From Saccoglossus kowalevskii (taxonomy: Eukaryota > Hemichordata > Enteropneusta > Harrimaniidae): a stretch of 64,000 bases of DNA. Under the pieces are notes generated by a model. That model made no database searches. It saw only the letters and a list, made by a program, of their open reading frames with translations, and was not told the origin of the DNA. Shown piece after piece: positions 47,801 to 62,900 of this stretch; the stretch's first letter is position 1; each line of letters starts with the position of its first letter. The stretch spans positions 44,258 through 108,257 of the forward strand of contig NW_003135370.1 in assembly GCF_000003605.2 (NCBI RefSeq). Reading direction: 5' to 3'. The translations under genes and the position numbers were made by a program.

Positions 47801-50316
47801 ACGACCAAGATACCGATATTTACCTGCGTAAAGGGAGAACTGTTAGTAATGTTCACGGACATTTACATATTTATATTTGATTATCAGAAAGAAATAACGA
47901 TATTTATTCACCACAATAATAAAGAGAGCGGGTCCAGCAAACGCCCAAATGCTGTAATCGTGTACGGATAACCAGCACACGGACTCAGAGCCATAGGAGG
48001 TAATATCTACGCCGGCCGTGATCGCGACAACTACTGCCGGCAATCCTTCGAAGAGAAAGAGAAGAAAAGGAAGACATATTATAATAAACCAAGTATCCAC
48101 TAATCTTTGTTTAAATGAACTAGACTAAATATCATAAGAAATATTTAGAAAGCAGATAATAACTTAAAAATATAATTATTTTAATAATTCAGCTCATATA
48201 CTACGTGCAAACTAGGAGAGGATAAAATTGTGCATATAATACAAATATACTGATATAACTAGTGAAATATCCCGATACGTAGTATACGTCTTACACTTAC
48301 CGTAAGCAATAGGGTAGTAGAACTTAAGATATATACCCGTACTGAATACCCTGGTAACTCGTAAGTACAGGTGCATACCCTCTACTAACATCCACATAAA
48401 CGCTGCTAAGTAGACGTAATGTAGTACCATGGCAACCCCAGTACACAGCGACTGAAAATAGAACAATGGTCACATCAGCAAGTCCAGGCCATTCACCAAT
48501 TCTACGCGCACCAAAGCGTTTTTTTTTTCATTTTTTTAAACAAAATAACACACATTTCTGTATCAGCATTTTATAAACAGGTTACGATGAGTAGGTATAT
48601 CTTATTTTAAATATCACACACTGAGGCGAACACGTGAAATACACTACGTGATTTAACTCGGTCTTACCTGGTTCCAGGTAGCGTCGGCTCCTGCTAGGAA
48701 TGCGATGTTAGCTAACCCTAAAGTGACCATCAAGTTCATATTGATACTCGCCGATTCATAATTCAAACCCCTGGTATTAAACAAAGATTACATATATACC
48801 ATATTTGTCTAAGCAAACAATTCAACGTTCAAACCTTACATCAATGCACATATTTGCATATTACGTAATTTGAAGACGCCTACCTGAAGCAGAAGGCTAT
48901 AGTTAAGATAGAGAGTAACAGTCCAAAGAGTGATAACGAACACCCAATGTAGGTTATTATCTCCAGTGCCATCGAATCAGCTGCTGAAATCTGAAGGAAA
49001 CAAGAAATGGTGTATAACTATCGGTATGATTTGTCAGCTGTTATGCTGTGTTTTTAAAGTTATTGTTTTTAAAAGCACCAACCTGAGTGTCCTTCAATTT
49101 GAGTAGCACAGCAAAGTTGGTGAGATGGTTACACAGACAAATCACGTGAGTGTCGTTGACGCCACCAACGGTGCACCCGTCAGTGGACCAACCACCTCGA
49201 TCCGTCCCACTAGAACATACAACAGCAAATTTCAAGTCAACCAACATGTTTTAGACACCGCTAATCATGATAAGTCACAATTACACAAGATCGTTATTGT
49301 CGTAACGTTTAGTAGATAAGATACGGTGCAAATTTTTTTAAAATATATAACATAATATGTAAATAACAAACATTTCACATAGCAATCTTTGTTCAGTTTA
49401 TCGCAAAATATAGATTCGGCCAATCATACATCAAGATCGTAGGTCACATGATGTAAACTGAAATGCACTGATAAATCAATCCTACAAATGTGATTATCGT
49501 TCTTTAATTCGCATTTCTCAAACAAATCTGAAATTAATTAATCAAACATCAAAGTGCCTCCCAAAAAAGAGCAAATGTTTACTGTCACAACATACATGCA
49601 ATGCTTTTAAAACAAGACTGGCGTAACATATTCCTGTTCAAACAATGCATACAGTTAATAAATGTAATAGTAATTGTGAAAAAATACTCTACATACGGAA
49701 CAGAGTAATTCCAAAATACACACTTAATATCGTCTTCATCTGCTGTTGCCTGAAGCAAAAGAATAAATCATTTACAAATTTAAAAAAAAAGCCATTAGCT
49801 TAGAGAGAAATTACACGTGCATTGCATACTCCGTGTTTTTAACACCTTAGTTCCAGCGAATGTTCACAAGTCGTTAGCCATAGTCTTATTGTTGCATTTC
49901 ATCCAACCACGAGTAATTCCCGAACATGTTATATACTGCTATGTACATGTGCGCTGCCTTGAAGTGATTGCACTTTTATTTTAAATTAAACGCCTCAAGC
50001 ATATAAGATTTTCGTCCATAAATATGTCTGACATATCAAACTTTGCACCACGTATACTATTAGTATGTAACAAAACCCATTTTACTACAACATACTATTC
50101 ATACAATTAATTACCTCTATTATTTCCAAAGTGATTTTCACGTCATCCTCAAATTCTGTGTTGTCTTCTGAGATATTGTTTTTTACACTAGAGCTGATGA
50201 CGCGACTGTTTACAGCGTACGACTCATTCAGCCTGTTAATGACGTAATCAATAATGAAATAACAATCCTCAATGTTTATGTTGGCGTTAAATCAGGGAAA
50301 TATATCATGATATCAC

Positions 50317-50347
<31 letters not shown>

Positions 50348-53300
50348 GGAGGTTATATTACGCATCTGATATGCTATATATGCAATACCATAATTATATC
50401 TATGAACAAAAATATATAGTCAACCTAATATATATATGTGTACGGTAAATAAAGTTTTTAAATTGGAGTTCACTTTTCATTTCTGGGAATCGCCGGGTTA
50501 AATATTAGTTTGTTCTATTTCTGTCCAGAGCAATTTGTGGATAACAATTTATTGACGCCAAAATCGATTATTTTGCACTTTTCTATGTAGTTTCATATTT
50601 TGAAACGTGACACAGTTGCAGGAAAAATTGTTTATCAATTCGCTATAGGCGCATCAATATCAAAAACCTTACCTCACATCTGTGAACAGAATTCCAGGTA
50701 ACGCCGGAGCTAAATTAGCATAAAGAATGCTTACCACTTTTAAAGGCACTATATAAAAAATTAAGACACCAACCTCAGTACGTGAATTACACATTAACGT
50801 GGTATTCACTGACCAATACAACATGTTTACTTTTTATTTTTAATATAACAACTTTGATTTGTTTTCATTTTGAGTTAGGCACAATTTTCTATATATAAAT
50901 CTACAACGCATACCGAAACAAAAAACATCGGATGTTTTGTGGATAGTACTCATCATAGGCAAAACAATTTCACTAATGCACTAAGAGAATAATATAAAAC
51001 CAATTACAAAGTAAAATAACGTAAGATAAACAAAATAACCTTCTACTAAATCCGAAGTAATTAGGCACGATAGGCAATATTATTTCAATGAGAGCGATAC
51101 CACTTTGATGTGAACCGACAATCGGATGTTTTTCTGAATACTTATCACTGTAATAACATGTGTCAATAATTCGAAGACAAATTAACATATTGTTCTGAAC
51201 ATTTCCATTTTCACTTTTACAACGATCGCGTATTAGTTTCTCTAGCGAAAATCATCATAACTTCCGGAATATACACTTTTGGGTATATCCTGACTACCTC
51301 TGGTGCAAGGATTCTTGAAAACCTGAGAGTTATCTTCCTTCGACCTCCTAACTGTTCGTAGTCTAAGAGAACGCACACGATATGTAAATATACCAAAACT
51401 TTTATTTACCTGACAGAGGACCGGAAGTTACCGGCGGCACGTTAATAAGAGCAAAGGGACGTCTCCATTTCTCCTCCTCGAATATGGCAACAGAATAATC
51501 GGGAAAGTTCGTACCACTGAAAGACTGCTGATCAACTATCTCGATTTCCATTACTGAAATATACACAGTATGAAAGCATTACTTTTTCAACTAAAATACG
51601 TATAAACTTAGTTTATCGAGCACAGAACATAACACGCCAAAATGATGGGTTCTCCCCATATTGAAATACATTCCGTACATTTACATATATATGACATGTC
51701 AATTCCGGCCCATGGCGTTATTAATACAAAACAAATCCTTGCTACGAAAATCGGAAATTGCATGAGATATTTCCCACATACCGAAAGCGTCGGTCACAAA
51801 TGACAATCTACCGGGGCTCTCATCCTCGAGATCACCCAGCTTATCCGATATCAACAGACAAATGTCCTCGGTAGCTTGCATGATAATTGGTCCACTGACT
51901 GCGCGACTGGAATCATCCTGAAAGTGGAATAAATTAACGAGTACGTAACAGATTTAATTGATCAATTCCACATTAATAATGTGTACAACATTCAGTAGTT
52001 AGTGTTGTGTTCACTATTGCTAAGTAGCCAGTGAGCAGGCAGGCCAACGTCGATGGAATATAAGGCTGTACATCTATACCCGAATAAACGATTAATTAAA
52101 TCGGTGTGGAATCAGCTTATTGTCGTGTCTACTTTATTTTGGGCTTGTCGTCATGACACTAAACCAACAAGTCTTGTAGACACATTTCCTCTAATTTATA
52201 TAAATATTTGACAACAAGAGAAAGTCAAAAAGCTAAACAGTAGAGTTATACAATTTCCCTCCCTGCTGATACTAATTTAAAGATAGAGGTTTTTAGAAAG
52301 TAAGATTTACATTTCAACTATTTTCATAAACCATAGCAAATTATATATTTCATGAAAGCACACTAATTAAAAATCAATGTATATGGTCATGTGACGTCTA
52401 AGTAAATAAATCGTATTAATAAAGATGCAAATAAAAGAAGAAATTGGAAGGGATGCAACAATTTCATCACAAATGTAGAATAAAACTTGAGAAACTTTAT
52501 ATGTATATTACATCTACAATTTCTGAGAAAAGTGAAATAAAATCTGCTGTGTCTATGGGTGAGATGAATTGGACTCATTTCACTAGTCATTTTGTTGTCA
52601 GAATTAAAACAAAGATGCACACTAATTTGCATATCAATGTACGAAAAGTGGAGTTGCTTCAATGTTTTTTTAGTGGTCATGAATTCTTCCGTGACTAATG
52701 TTTTGACGCTAAGTAAATTGTAGATGATAGGTGAGCATCTAAAAATTGTTCGGTGACATATTGTCGCTTTTTTCATTTTCTGATTCATAAACACCAAGTC
52801 TGAACAATTTCAATGTGAAATTGTTATATGATTATGAATACAATATGAGCAAACGTTTTATCCCGTCGAAGCACAGCAAACACGCATCCAATGACATTCA
52901 TTTACCCAATGGAAAGTATAAGATTACAATAACTGCGCACCTTGTTTGAAAATAGTGTACATTAGGGTTTTAAATTCGTATATTTGTTATGAATTCGTTA
53001 TATCAATAATTGCTAGAATATAGCATCAAACAGCTTAATACGAATTGGTTAGTACTTACCATGACTACTGTATAACTAACTAGCAATTGAAGCATTTCCA
53101 AGAAATTCTATAACAAAGAGCAAATAAAAAAAGAAAATGACTTCGTTATAAGACCAATTCGCAGTTTGTACATATATTGTGCTACGAATACACGACGCGT
53201 GATAGTACATGACTTATCACAGTAGCCACAAGTCTAATCGCTCGTGTTGAAGTTCCTTTCAGACTTTTGCTTATACTTGTATTAAGTTTCGAGTAACTAA

Positions 53301-56300
53301 AACTTATATGATTTATTTAACATATAGCGCTATGCGATATTTAATGTCCAAATTCCACGTTATTAATGGCCAAAGCCTAAACGTGGAAATGGCAAGATAC
53401 TCAATCAATATCGACATTCATAATTTATAATAGGGGTTTAGCAAGTCCAAGAACACGAACGACAGACACACAATCAAACAGAACAGAATAAGTACAATGC
53501 ATGGTCAAATCAAGCAAGGCGTTAACAGCAATGTAGCTGATTTCACGCACATTGCCGCCATCTTCACGGACCAGTGAATCATATTTAGAAGTGTCACTTA
53601 CAAAGTCAGTCAATTACGAATTCCTGTTTTTGGGCAATACCACTGTATGATTACGAGTGTTTCAGATGAAATGTACCAGTGTACACCGCACTGATTAAGC
53701 ATATACCAATTTTAACACCATCGCCTTCATTTTCATTCAAATACACTCAGTTACGGCGCTCTCCTTAACAACCGTTAATTAGGTTTAGCGACATTTTATT
53801 TCACCGTGTTATCACTTGGTTTTTTTGCCATATATTTTCATTATGCAATTTTAACAGATTTAAACACTGTGATTTATAGCGACTTTTATCGAACGGATTC
53901 AGAGATAATCTCCGTTTTCCATCCCTGAGAATTAGCAACCATACCGTCCTCTCTGTGGGTCGTCAAACGAATTTTATTTTTATACTAAAAATGCTGTAAC
54001 ATTTCTAAAACATGGTATGTATTCTGAGATACAGTTGATAATAGTTAATTTCAGCATTTTTCGTCTTTTTTCATGTAGTTAAAATATATGTGAATGTATT
54101 AAACATGTACCCGCAGACGTCAGGCATTTGATGAATTTCAATTAGGAGGATGGTGTTTAACAATGTAATAACACAAATTGAATATGTTATATCCCTCAAC
54201 CACAGCAATCATCATTCATCATACTAAGTGTAAAACTTGTTCTTTAATATCCAAAGCAAAAATTATGCTCGATACGTTATTTATTAAAATATCGGACAAT
54301 AACATCTTGGAGAACGGTTTTCATTTGCGTAAACTAATAAATAATGCATTATAAATAATGCGTTATAAAACAAATCATAAATGAATCAACATGATCACAA
54401 CATTGGTGCATCGATTTATCCAATATATGAAGTCATCACGCCAATATATGAATGTCAGCATATCATTGAGTTATCTTTTCGACGTTTCGTGAAGTGATTA
54501 AATGCGCAATAAATGCAATTGTGTTTTGTTTGGGGGCACTTATTGGATTTGCTCAAAATAATGAGGGAGGAAATTGAATGCGACAGACATTCTTAGGCGC
54601 AGCAATAACGCTTTAAAAACAAAAATTGAAGTGGACCAATAAAAGGATAGAGTAAATCACTTTGTTGTACGCGGTCTCTATTATGCGGGATAGCGATCAT
54701 ATAGTCATTTCCTGGAAACGTGAATGAAACTAGCACCCTAATTTGTAATTTATAGTGGCGCTTGATGACGCATAGTAGATCGTTGGGGCTGACATTCCCA
54801 AAAGTCTCATAGCCACGACGATCAGTAACTGTCTGCTCGTTTATCTTGAGTTCAATTTATTAGTTGAACTTGCATACAGGGATACCACAATGTCTTTTGA
54901 TGCAACAAGGAAATATTTATTTCTCCATAGAGAATACTTTCACTAAGTTTATTGTATGTTTTTAAAACTAATTTTGTTGTCATTATTCCATGTTATGCAG
55001 TTAAGTTTCAAGTCACCATTTGCAATAATACTTTCAAGAGCATCAGCTCCGTCCTGAAGATAAGCAAGTATTCACAAATCAGAACGAACACGTACATACA
55101 AACGTGATTTACAAATTAAAAAAAATATATATATTATGTTGTTACTTACTTCAATGTAAATATCCCTATCCATTGGATATACTAACATGTCCAATGGCGT
55201 CATTTCAACTAGTCGTATCATTGTATCGATAAAGCGAACAAGCTGGGTCACCGTCAATTGATTTGATTCTCGGATTTGTCTCAGTAGGGCTGCTATGTAG
55301 ATATTGATGTCGTACGGCGTGACGCCACGGGTATCCAGTAACTGTAAGGAATAGGAATTATTGCATTTAACAGGTCTCGGTAGAATGGTACAGCAATTCA
55401 ATTGAGTATTTCTGAGCTAGCATATATATATCTATCGCTAATGTGTTTACGTGTTCCTACACGACACCGCCTGTAAACCCCTGGCTTTCAAATACGTCTA
55501 TATGTACATGCTGCGTAAAAAATGTGTTTTTTTTCTGGGGGGGGGGGGGATCTCATAAAGTGTGCTGAAACACAAAACACAATTTATCAATGATCTTTAG
55601 AATATTTTGTTTTAACTCCGTGCGTGGTATACAACAATATGTAGATTCCACGGGAAAGGGAGCAAAGAATTGGCCTGGAAAAGCTTCAACATAAAAGATG
55701 CCTCTATTCACGTAAAGACGGTTGACGCCGTGTAATCTCTAAATCAAATGCGATTCGACCCATGAGAATGAAATTGATAGATTTATGCTTAGTGATTCTG
55801 CGTAACCCGAATGTAAGGGCACATATATACAATCTTCACGGTCCTGTTTTTCACAATTAGTGGTTTAACTGTTTTATATAAATTGTCATTTTTGTAGTTT
55901 TTTTAAATTTATAAATATCAGTTACTTTTAATCGTAAGTATTTATTTCTGACTCGTTACTGTATTTCAAAACGACATTGGTGACTGTTTGCCCGCTGATA
56001 AGAAAATGAATTAATGAAGTTCCGCACACTCGTAGAATAATAATTTTTGGATTAGCCATGTGTGACATTGGTGATGTCCTAACAACACTTTATAGATTAA
56101 AGGAAGATAAACGCTTTGATCCAGTGCTCTTTTGCTGACTGACAAATTAAACGATTTTTCGTTCGTAGATTAATTAATACCGGTAATTACAATTGTCAAA
56201 TTTAGATGTCTTAATGCCCGTTTTGTACAAGTATGACACTATAGCATGGAATTTGCATCTGTCGCATTTTACACTCAACCACTTATTAACTCTGTACTAT

Positions 56301-56880
56301 AAAATCTGAACCCTAACATGTTTTTATTATCATATTATGTCTTGCATCCACTGCTTGACTTCAAATCTCATAAATTTGATATTCGAAGCAGAATGACGTA
56401 GGTTGGTAAGTATAAATGTGAATTGCAATTCATCGTTTTTATCTCTAAACTTATTCCAAAATTTATGTCATTTGGGTTCAATGAAATGTTTAATGTTAAA
56501 ATCTTTATAGCAACAACTGTGTTCATTGTGAAAACAGCCATAGCATGTGCAATTGTATATAACAAACAGTAGACGATTAGTATTATGAATGTGAACATTT
56601 ATATATATTTGTATGTTACTTAGTTTCTTGGTTGATTTATTGCGACGTTTTATAAAGAAAAAATAAACCGGCAGAATACGTACATCATACACTTAAAGTA
56701 CTGGCGGAAATAACTTCTAATTATCCCCAAAGGAATGCATACCATTTATCTAAAATTTCCTATAAATTGAACTCGATTCCAATAAGGCTAAAATAGTTCG
56801 AAATAGTATGACCTACAAACGATTAGTAATAACAATTTTATAACTGCAACGCACGCTGTGAAATAATTCAATGCAAAAAA

Positions 56881-56959
<79 letters not shown>

Positions 56960-59900
56960 ATACATTTGCGGAACGGATCGGCTAAATGTGGACGTGCCGT
57001 GAAATTGCTTCGTAGTAATAACAATGATTACATGAATTATTCATAAGTATATACTGACAGGTCCCGTAAGATAAATTGATGTTTTGATACTACAGTTCAG
57101 AGATACATCATATTGATAATTACATAAACGCGCAACATGGTAAATCGACGGTATAATGATTCACAATAATAGCATTCTTATAAATACACGTACATCGGCC
57201 AAAACAAAATAGCCTTGATAAAGGTCAAGGACACCACCGGTNNNNNNNNNNNNNNNNNNNNNNNNNNNNNNNNNNNNNNNNNNNNNNNNNNNNNNNNNNN
57301 NNNNNNNNNNNNNNNNNNNNNNNNNNNNNNNNNNNNNNNNNNNNNNNNNNNNNNNNNNNNNNNNNNNNNNNNNNNNNNNNNNNNNNNNNNNNNNNNNNNN
57401 NNNNNNNNNNNNNNNNNNNNNNNNNNNNNNNNNNNNNNNNNNNNNNNNNNNNNNNNNNNNNNNNNNNNNNNNNNNNNNNNNNNNNNNNNNNNNNNNNNNN
57501 NNNNNNNNNNNNNNNNNNNNNNNNNNNNNNNNNNNNNNNNNNNNNNNNNNNNNNNNNNNNNNNNNNNNNNNNNNNNNNNNNNNNNNNNNNNNNNNNNNNN
57601 NNNNNNNNNNNNNNNNNNNNNNNNNNNNNNNNNNNNNNNNNNNNNNNNNNNNNNNNNNNNNNNNNNNNNNNNNNNNNNNNNNNNNNNNNNNNNNNNNNNN
57701 NNAAATGATGTACTGTTTTGCGAGCTATTATATCGGACGGTTGCATTCCCGAGAGTTGAGCTACGGTAATCTCCAATTATCGGAGTCACCGGTGTAACGC
57801 GTGATTCAAATTCATCATCTTTGAAGACGTATAATGTACACTGGATTAGTCAACATGCCTTCCCTGTTCCTTAGAGAGATGATGAGACGGGGTGATGCGC
57901 TAAGACTAAATTACACTGGTACTAAGTACTAAGGATCGTGATCATGTCTCGTTCGATTGTAATCGATATCGTAATGCACAATACTTAGCACTGATTTGTG
58001 ATGAAGGTTCCATTTAGGTACGTGTTCCGACATCCCTGGAAACCCGTGCTGTACGTTTCAGAGTTTTTACTCAAGTTTGACAGTTTATACAAGTTTGGCG
58101 TACCCATACGCTAAACACACAGACACAGATAAAAAACTACAACATTTATATGACGGGCTTAAACGTCCTATTACACAAAAAGAAAACAAAATCGTAATAT
58201 GGTTGCAATGATATTATTGAATGTAACAGTGACATGTAGTAATGGTACACATGGTGCAATTCGAGGTTAATTAGTTGATAGTAAACCTAACTATTAAGTA
58301 CAGGAATTGTAAAACAAATATCTAATATACTATTTCTCACCTGCGCTAGAATGTCACACTCTAAAACATTTTGGCAATGTCTATGAATTGGCGATGCTGT
58401 TGCAGTAACACCTATAGGATTAACAGTCGGGCAATTGTTGCCTGCGTGAAAAATACAAAAATTGTTATTATAGATGAAAGAAGTCCATATGTATTTCAGA
58501 CAAAACCGTGCTACATTTATTACTATTAGTAACGTACCAATGGTCTTGATAAGAAACTACTCGGACGTAATTTCCTTGTACCTACCAGAGGTTCCACTTC
58601 CTCCACCGCCACCGCTATTGCCCCCACCACCGCCACCGCCGTTACCAACACCATTATTTGCTTTGAACGTTAAACAAAATAATCATTAAGAATGTTGCTA
58701 CCCACACTTATATAAGTTATTCAGTCTCGGAGTTCTTGGAACACTCAAATATTTTATGATAGGTTAGTTGTGCCTGAGATATGATTTTCATAGTATTTTG
58801 CAGAAAAGATAAGTGTGTGGCCGTGACGGCCGTGAACGCCGCGCATTCTGTACTAGTATTTTTCCCGACGCTTAATGTAAAATAATCCAGATTCTAAATG
58901 TGGGATAATTATGTCCTCTTTTATGCAGTTCACGTAATGATATGTTGTATATATGCATTCAGTCTACCTACAATTTCAAAGAACATTGTATACGACATTT
59001 GTGAAATCCGCGGCAGAGGAAATATACAAGTTTAATCCAACTCCAAAATCAACAAAAATAATCGTGATAAGGATACGATGTACCTTTAATAGACAAATAT
59101 CCTCTGTTACCATTATGTGGAAAGCCAAGGCCAGCGGGCACATCTCTCTCTATTCTTGGTAGGTATCCATTTGCCTCTTCGCTGACCAAAACTTCAATGA
59201 CACCACCGGCTCCGCCACATCCACAGTATGTATTATTTTCGGGTACAAAACTACCGTCTCCTCCACCAACATACAGTTGCCCATTATATAGGAGTTCGAC
59301 TGCGCTGGAGTCTATTCGAATTTTGCCACCGGCACCACCTCCCGCGCACTGATATGTGGAATTGACTGACTGCGAGGCAGACTGCCCCACGGCAGAAATT
59401 CGTCCACCTTTGACGAAAGAAATTTTCGATATGAGAAAACTATGGAAATAGTAAATTATATGATGTTTATAAGTATGTGTTTTTATTTTGTTTTAATTAC
59501 ACGAAATAAATGTGTGTTATGTTTCAAATATAGCAATATTACATTCAGTTAAAAAACGGCGAAATTTTTTCACAAAGGGTCATAGCTGATTCGTAAGATC
59601 AACACTTGAGAGCTAAGAATATTCCCATGTAAGTATTAACACCATAGTTACCATAGATTGTAGATACATCTTGCTCATACCATCCTCTATGTGTTATGAT
59701 GCCACTGTATAGTTAGAATCACAACTTCTCATTGGAGGAAATCCGTTAAACCAAATGGACTTGGCTTTCACAGTGACTTAGTTATTCTTCTTGAAAAGTG
59801 GTAAATTGCCAATTTAAGATTAAATTTCCGGGGCTTAAAAGCTTTGTGAGTACGTCCTTTGTGTTGAGATTGCTTTATTCGGGCTATAATAGAATCTGGC

Positions 59901-62900
59901 GCATCACGAGTTTGTAATTTACTGAAAGCGTGTATGGCCGATGCTATTGCCATAGCTTTACGAATCTCATTTGTATTCAGTCGTCGCTATTACAGCGATG
60001 ATAACAGCAGATTACCACATTTTGACTCACACTTTCAGATCAAGTATTTTACTTTAACTGCAAACTATGATTTATCCATATCAAGACAGTGGTTTTAGAA
60101 AGATGATATCGACACCAGTACTTAAGTGCCACTTGAAATAAATCAATTCTTAGTACTTCCAATAGGTAATAATTATTTGTATATCTTTCTGTGCTTGATG
60201 TTTCTTGAGATTATCAGGAATTAAGTTTAAATTCCCCCAACAAATATCCTTTGACAACAAAAAAATATTATTTTATACACGGATAGCTAATAGTAAAGTG
60301 CACATATTTGCTTTGTGACTGGTATTAGAAGGCAACATAAGCAATATGCATGGTGAATGAAACATACCTATTCTTACGATTCCCGGACTCTTTAACTCTA
60401 TCGCTCCGCCACCCCTTGCGTAACGTACTTCAGTTGAGTTATCATCAATTGAGACACGTACTCCCCCTGTTGAAAAACAAAAAAATGATTGATAGGGTGT
60501 TAGCGCATACGTGCGGTTTGATTGTGAATGAATGCCGATGCAATAACCCCTTTAGTCTGAGAGATGTTATCGGACAGAAATTCGATATTCAATCTTGTAC
60601 AGAGTAGATACTCTCATGAAAGGGAAGATCCTCGTCACCAGTGTATGTGTTCACATCCACTTATTCACGTGCAAGCGAGAGAACGCATGACTAAACTGAT
60701 ATTGAGAAACGATCGGTAATACAAAGCGTGTGTTATTTAGTGAACAAATACACCATTTGCACGTGTGTAGAGTCTGGTCAAGTGTTTGATTCCTAATCGC
60801 AGTATTGAATAGATATTTATTTTCTTATCGCGGTCTCTGCTATATTCGATTTGTGAAATGGCCTTTGCTTTCTACTTTCACGAAAATATCTTGCTCACTC
60901 TTTTCAAAATACCTGACTTCACTTCATGTATACTGTTTCACCATACATTTCTCTTACTGATTTGACTATGTAGTGTAGTGTAGTGTAGTGTAGTGTAGTG
61001 TAGTGTAGTGTAGTGTAGTGTAGTGTAGTTTAGTTTAGTGTAGTGTAGTGTAGTGTAGTGTGATTTTTGATTTACGGGTATGTAAAACGAAATTACATTA
61101 ACGGATGTAACTGATAACTTTTCCAATGTAATGTAGTGTAGTGTAGTGTAGTGTAATAGTTAGTTGTTTTGTTTTTGTGGATAGTTTTGTCGATTGTTAT
61201 GAAGCGTTTGTTTTTCATTCTTCGACTAAAACATTTCCCCATAACACTTTTATTCAAAAATCTATGGATAGGTATTTTATTTTTACATTGCAGTATTCAA
61301 TTTGTAAATTAGTATAACACTGCTCTTTGCAGCATTATTCAACAGTGCGCAACTGTGATGTACAAAAATACTATTGTTCGTTTTTTAACCATTTTCTACA
61401 ATCCAGATTCTGAAATCATTTCAATATGGTATTGTCTTTATAATATCAAACACATATGATATTGTTCACCCTTTATCACCACACAAGTTTGAAGTTATGG
61501 GAAGTTGTCTTAATCATTGAATTGAATGGTTTCAAAGCAGAAACATGCTGTCATCAATTCTCGGGAAAATATTTTAGTAACTATCATTTTCTTTTACACC
61601 AATACCTTTAATATATTGGGTCAGAGTAAAACATAATAGCATTTTATTAATTTATAGATTATTTCGTCTACCCTACCCGTGCACATCACGATTTCATCTC
61701 GGTAAAAATGTATTATTTAAAAGTTTTATTTAGTTTATGAGTCCCCTCGAGTGACAAGTCATGCATATTGATTAAATTGTTGGTATCTTATGTCATGCAT
61801 AAAACGAATTTAAAATATTGAAAAAAAAACACACGTTACAGTATTTATATCATGTGGTTTCATATTCATATTCATCATAATCACTAATCATTTAAAATAT
61901 GTGGATGTAGATTCTAACAATATGACAGTGCCATACCAGAACTGCCTCCCAATAATATCAACTCGTCATGATCGTTGTTAATTCCATACGCACCGCCATA
62001 CACCGTGCCGTTGTCATTGTACCACCCACCACCGTAGCCACCATGACCACCTCCGCCAGGAAAGTCTCCATTGTATCCACTTCCGGGTCCTCGATTACCT
62101 AAATATAGAGATAGCCAAGAATGGCGGTGAAAGTTGTAACCATGCATTGCCATGCGTATATCACGTGTTATTAATGTGCTATATCTATCGAAAGCACGTG
62201 TCATCAGTTGCATTCTAGTACGGCACATATATACCGTACAACTTTATATATATATTTTGTATTTACATAATTATTATCATTTGTACAATTGTATGCTGCT
62301 CTCACCCGTCGATATTATACATAAACGACCCCACCCTCCGACATGTCAGTGTGCACTGTCCCTAATGCATTGCGTGAATAAAATTCCGCCAAATGTAACA
62401 TCGCTCGACTGAATTCGCGCTTTTTCACACAGTCGCTTAAAAACGTCTTGTAAGTTATAACAAATTCTAGATGTATTTCGTTGATGTCACGTGATCATAT
62501 GTCAATGACATTGCAGAACTGGCGGAACCGTGTTCGTGTGGTCGCATGACCAGTTATCGTGGCTAAGCCTGGTGAAACGTGGGCAGCTATAATAAGACAT
62601 TTAAATGAAGTAGCTACCATGGGTGATTGGCGTTGAGCTAATTTCACGCGCTCCTTTATTGTACGTAATACGCGATGTCATACGCTATATTAATGCATGT
62701 CACATGTGATTCAAACATTAGCATGTAAAATAACATTATACATATTTTAAAATAAAAATTGTAGCAGGTCTTATACGACTATGATGGAATTAATAAAATC
62801 TCTCTGGAAACAGGTATAATAATTCATCATCCACACACACAAATGATGATCAATCATGACTAACCTGCATATCCACCGAGGAAATCTATATAATTTTCGT

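Larger units (their letters stand above)
55342..58340. other. Large receptor intron containing a sequence gap
   Basis: The intron lies between the exon ending at 58341 and the GAIN exon starting at 55341. Both flanking phases are 0, so the two exons join directly; a phase 0-0 exon hidden in the 461 N gap cannot be excluded. Other contents are an AAAT array (56877-56961) and a G-run near 55540. Confidence 0.6.

Noticed and set aside
47402-47971. 189-codon plus-strand open frame
   Set aside because: It is the antisense shadow of receptor exons 47738-47823 and 47912-48045, which have proper splice sites and conserved TM5 motifs.
52387-52797. Overlapping open frames on both strands within a receptor intron
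   Set aside because: Neither strand shows a recognisable domain or splice signals linking it to a gene.
53425-53613. Minus-strand open frame with GGNVREISYIAVNALLDLTM
   Set aside because: It lies in a receptor intron; including it breaks the phase 0 join of the neighbouring GAIN exons, and no family motif is seen.
55014-55057. Candidate receptor exon on the minus strand (acceptor TATCTTCAG, DGADALESIIAN)
   Set aside because: Its only donors leave phase 1, while the next exon (53060-53107) reads openly only in phase 0. The flanking exons join directly with matching phase.
57178-57789. Long open frames on both strands
   Set aside because: They consist mostly of N from the assembly gap.
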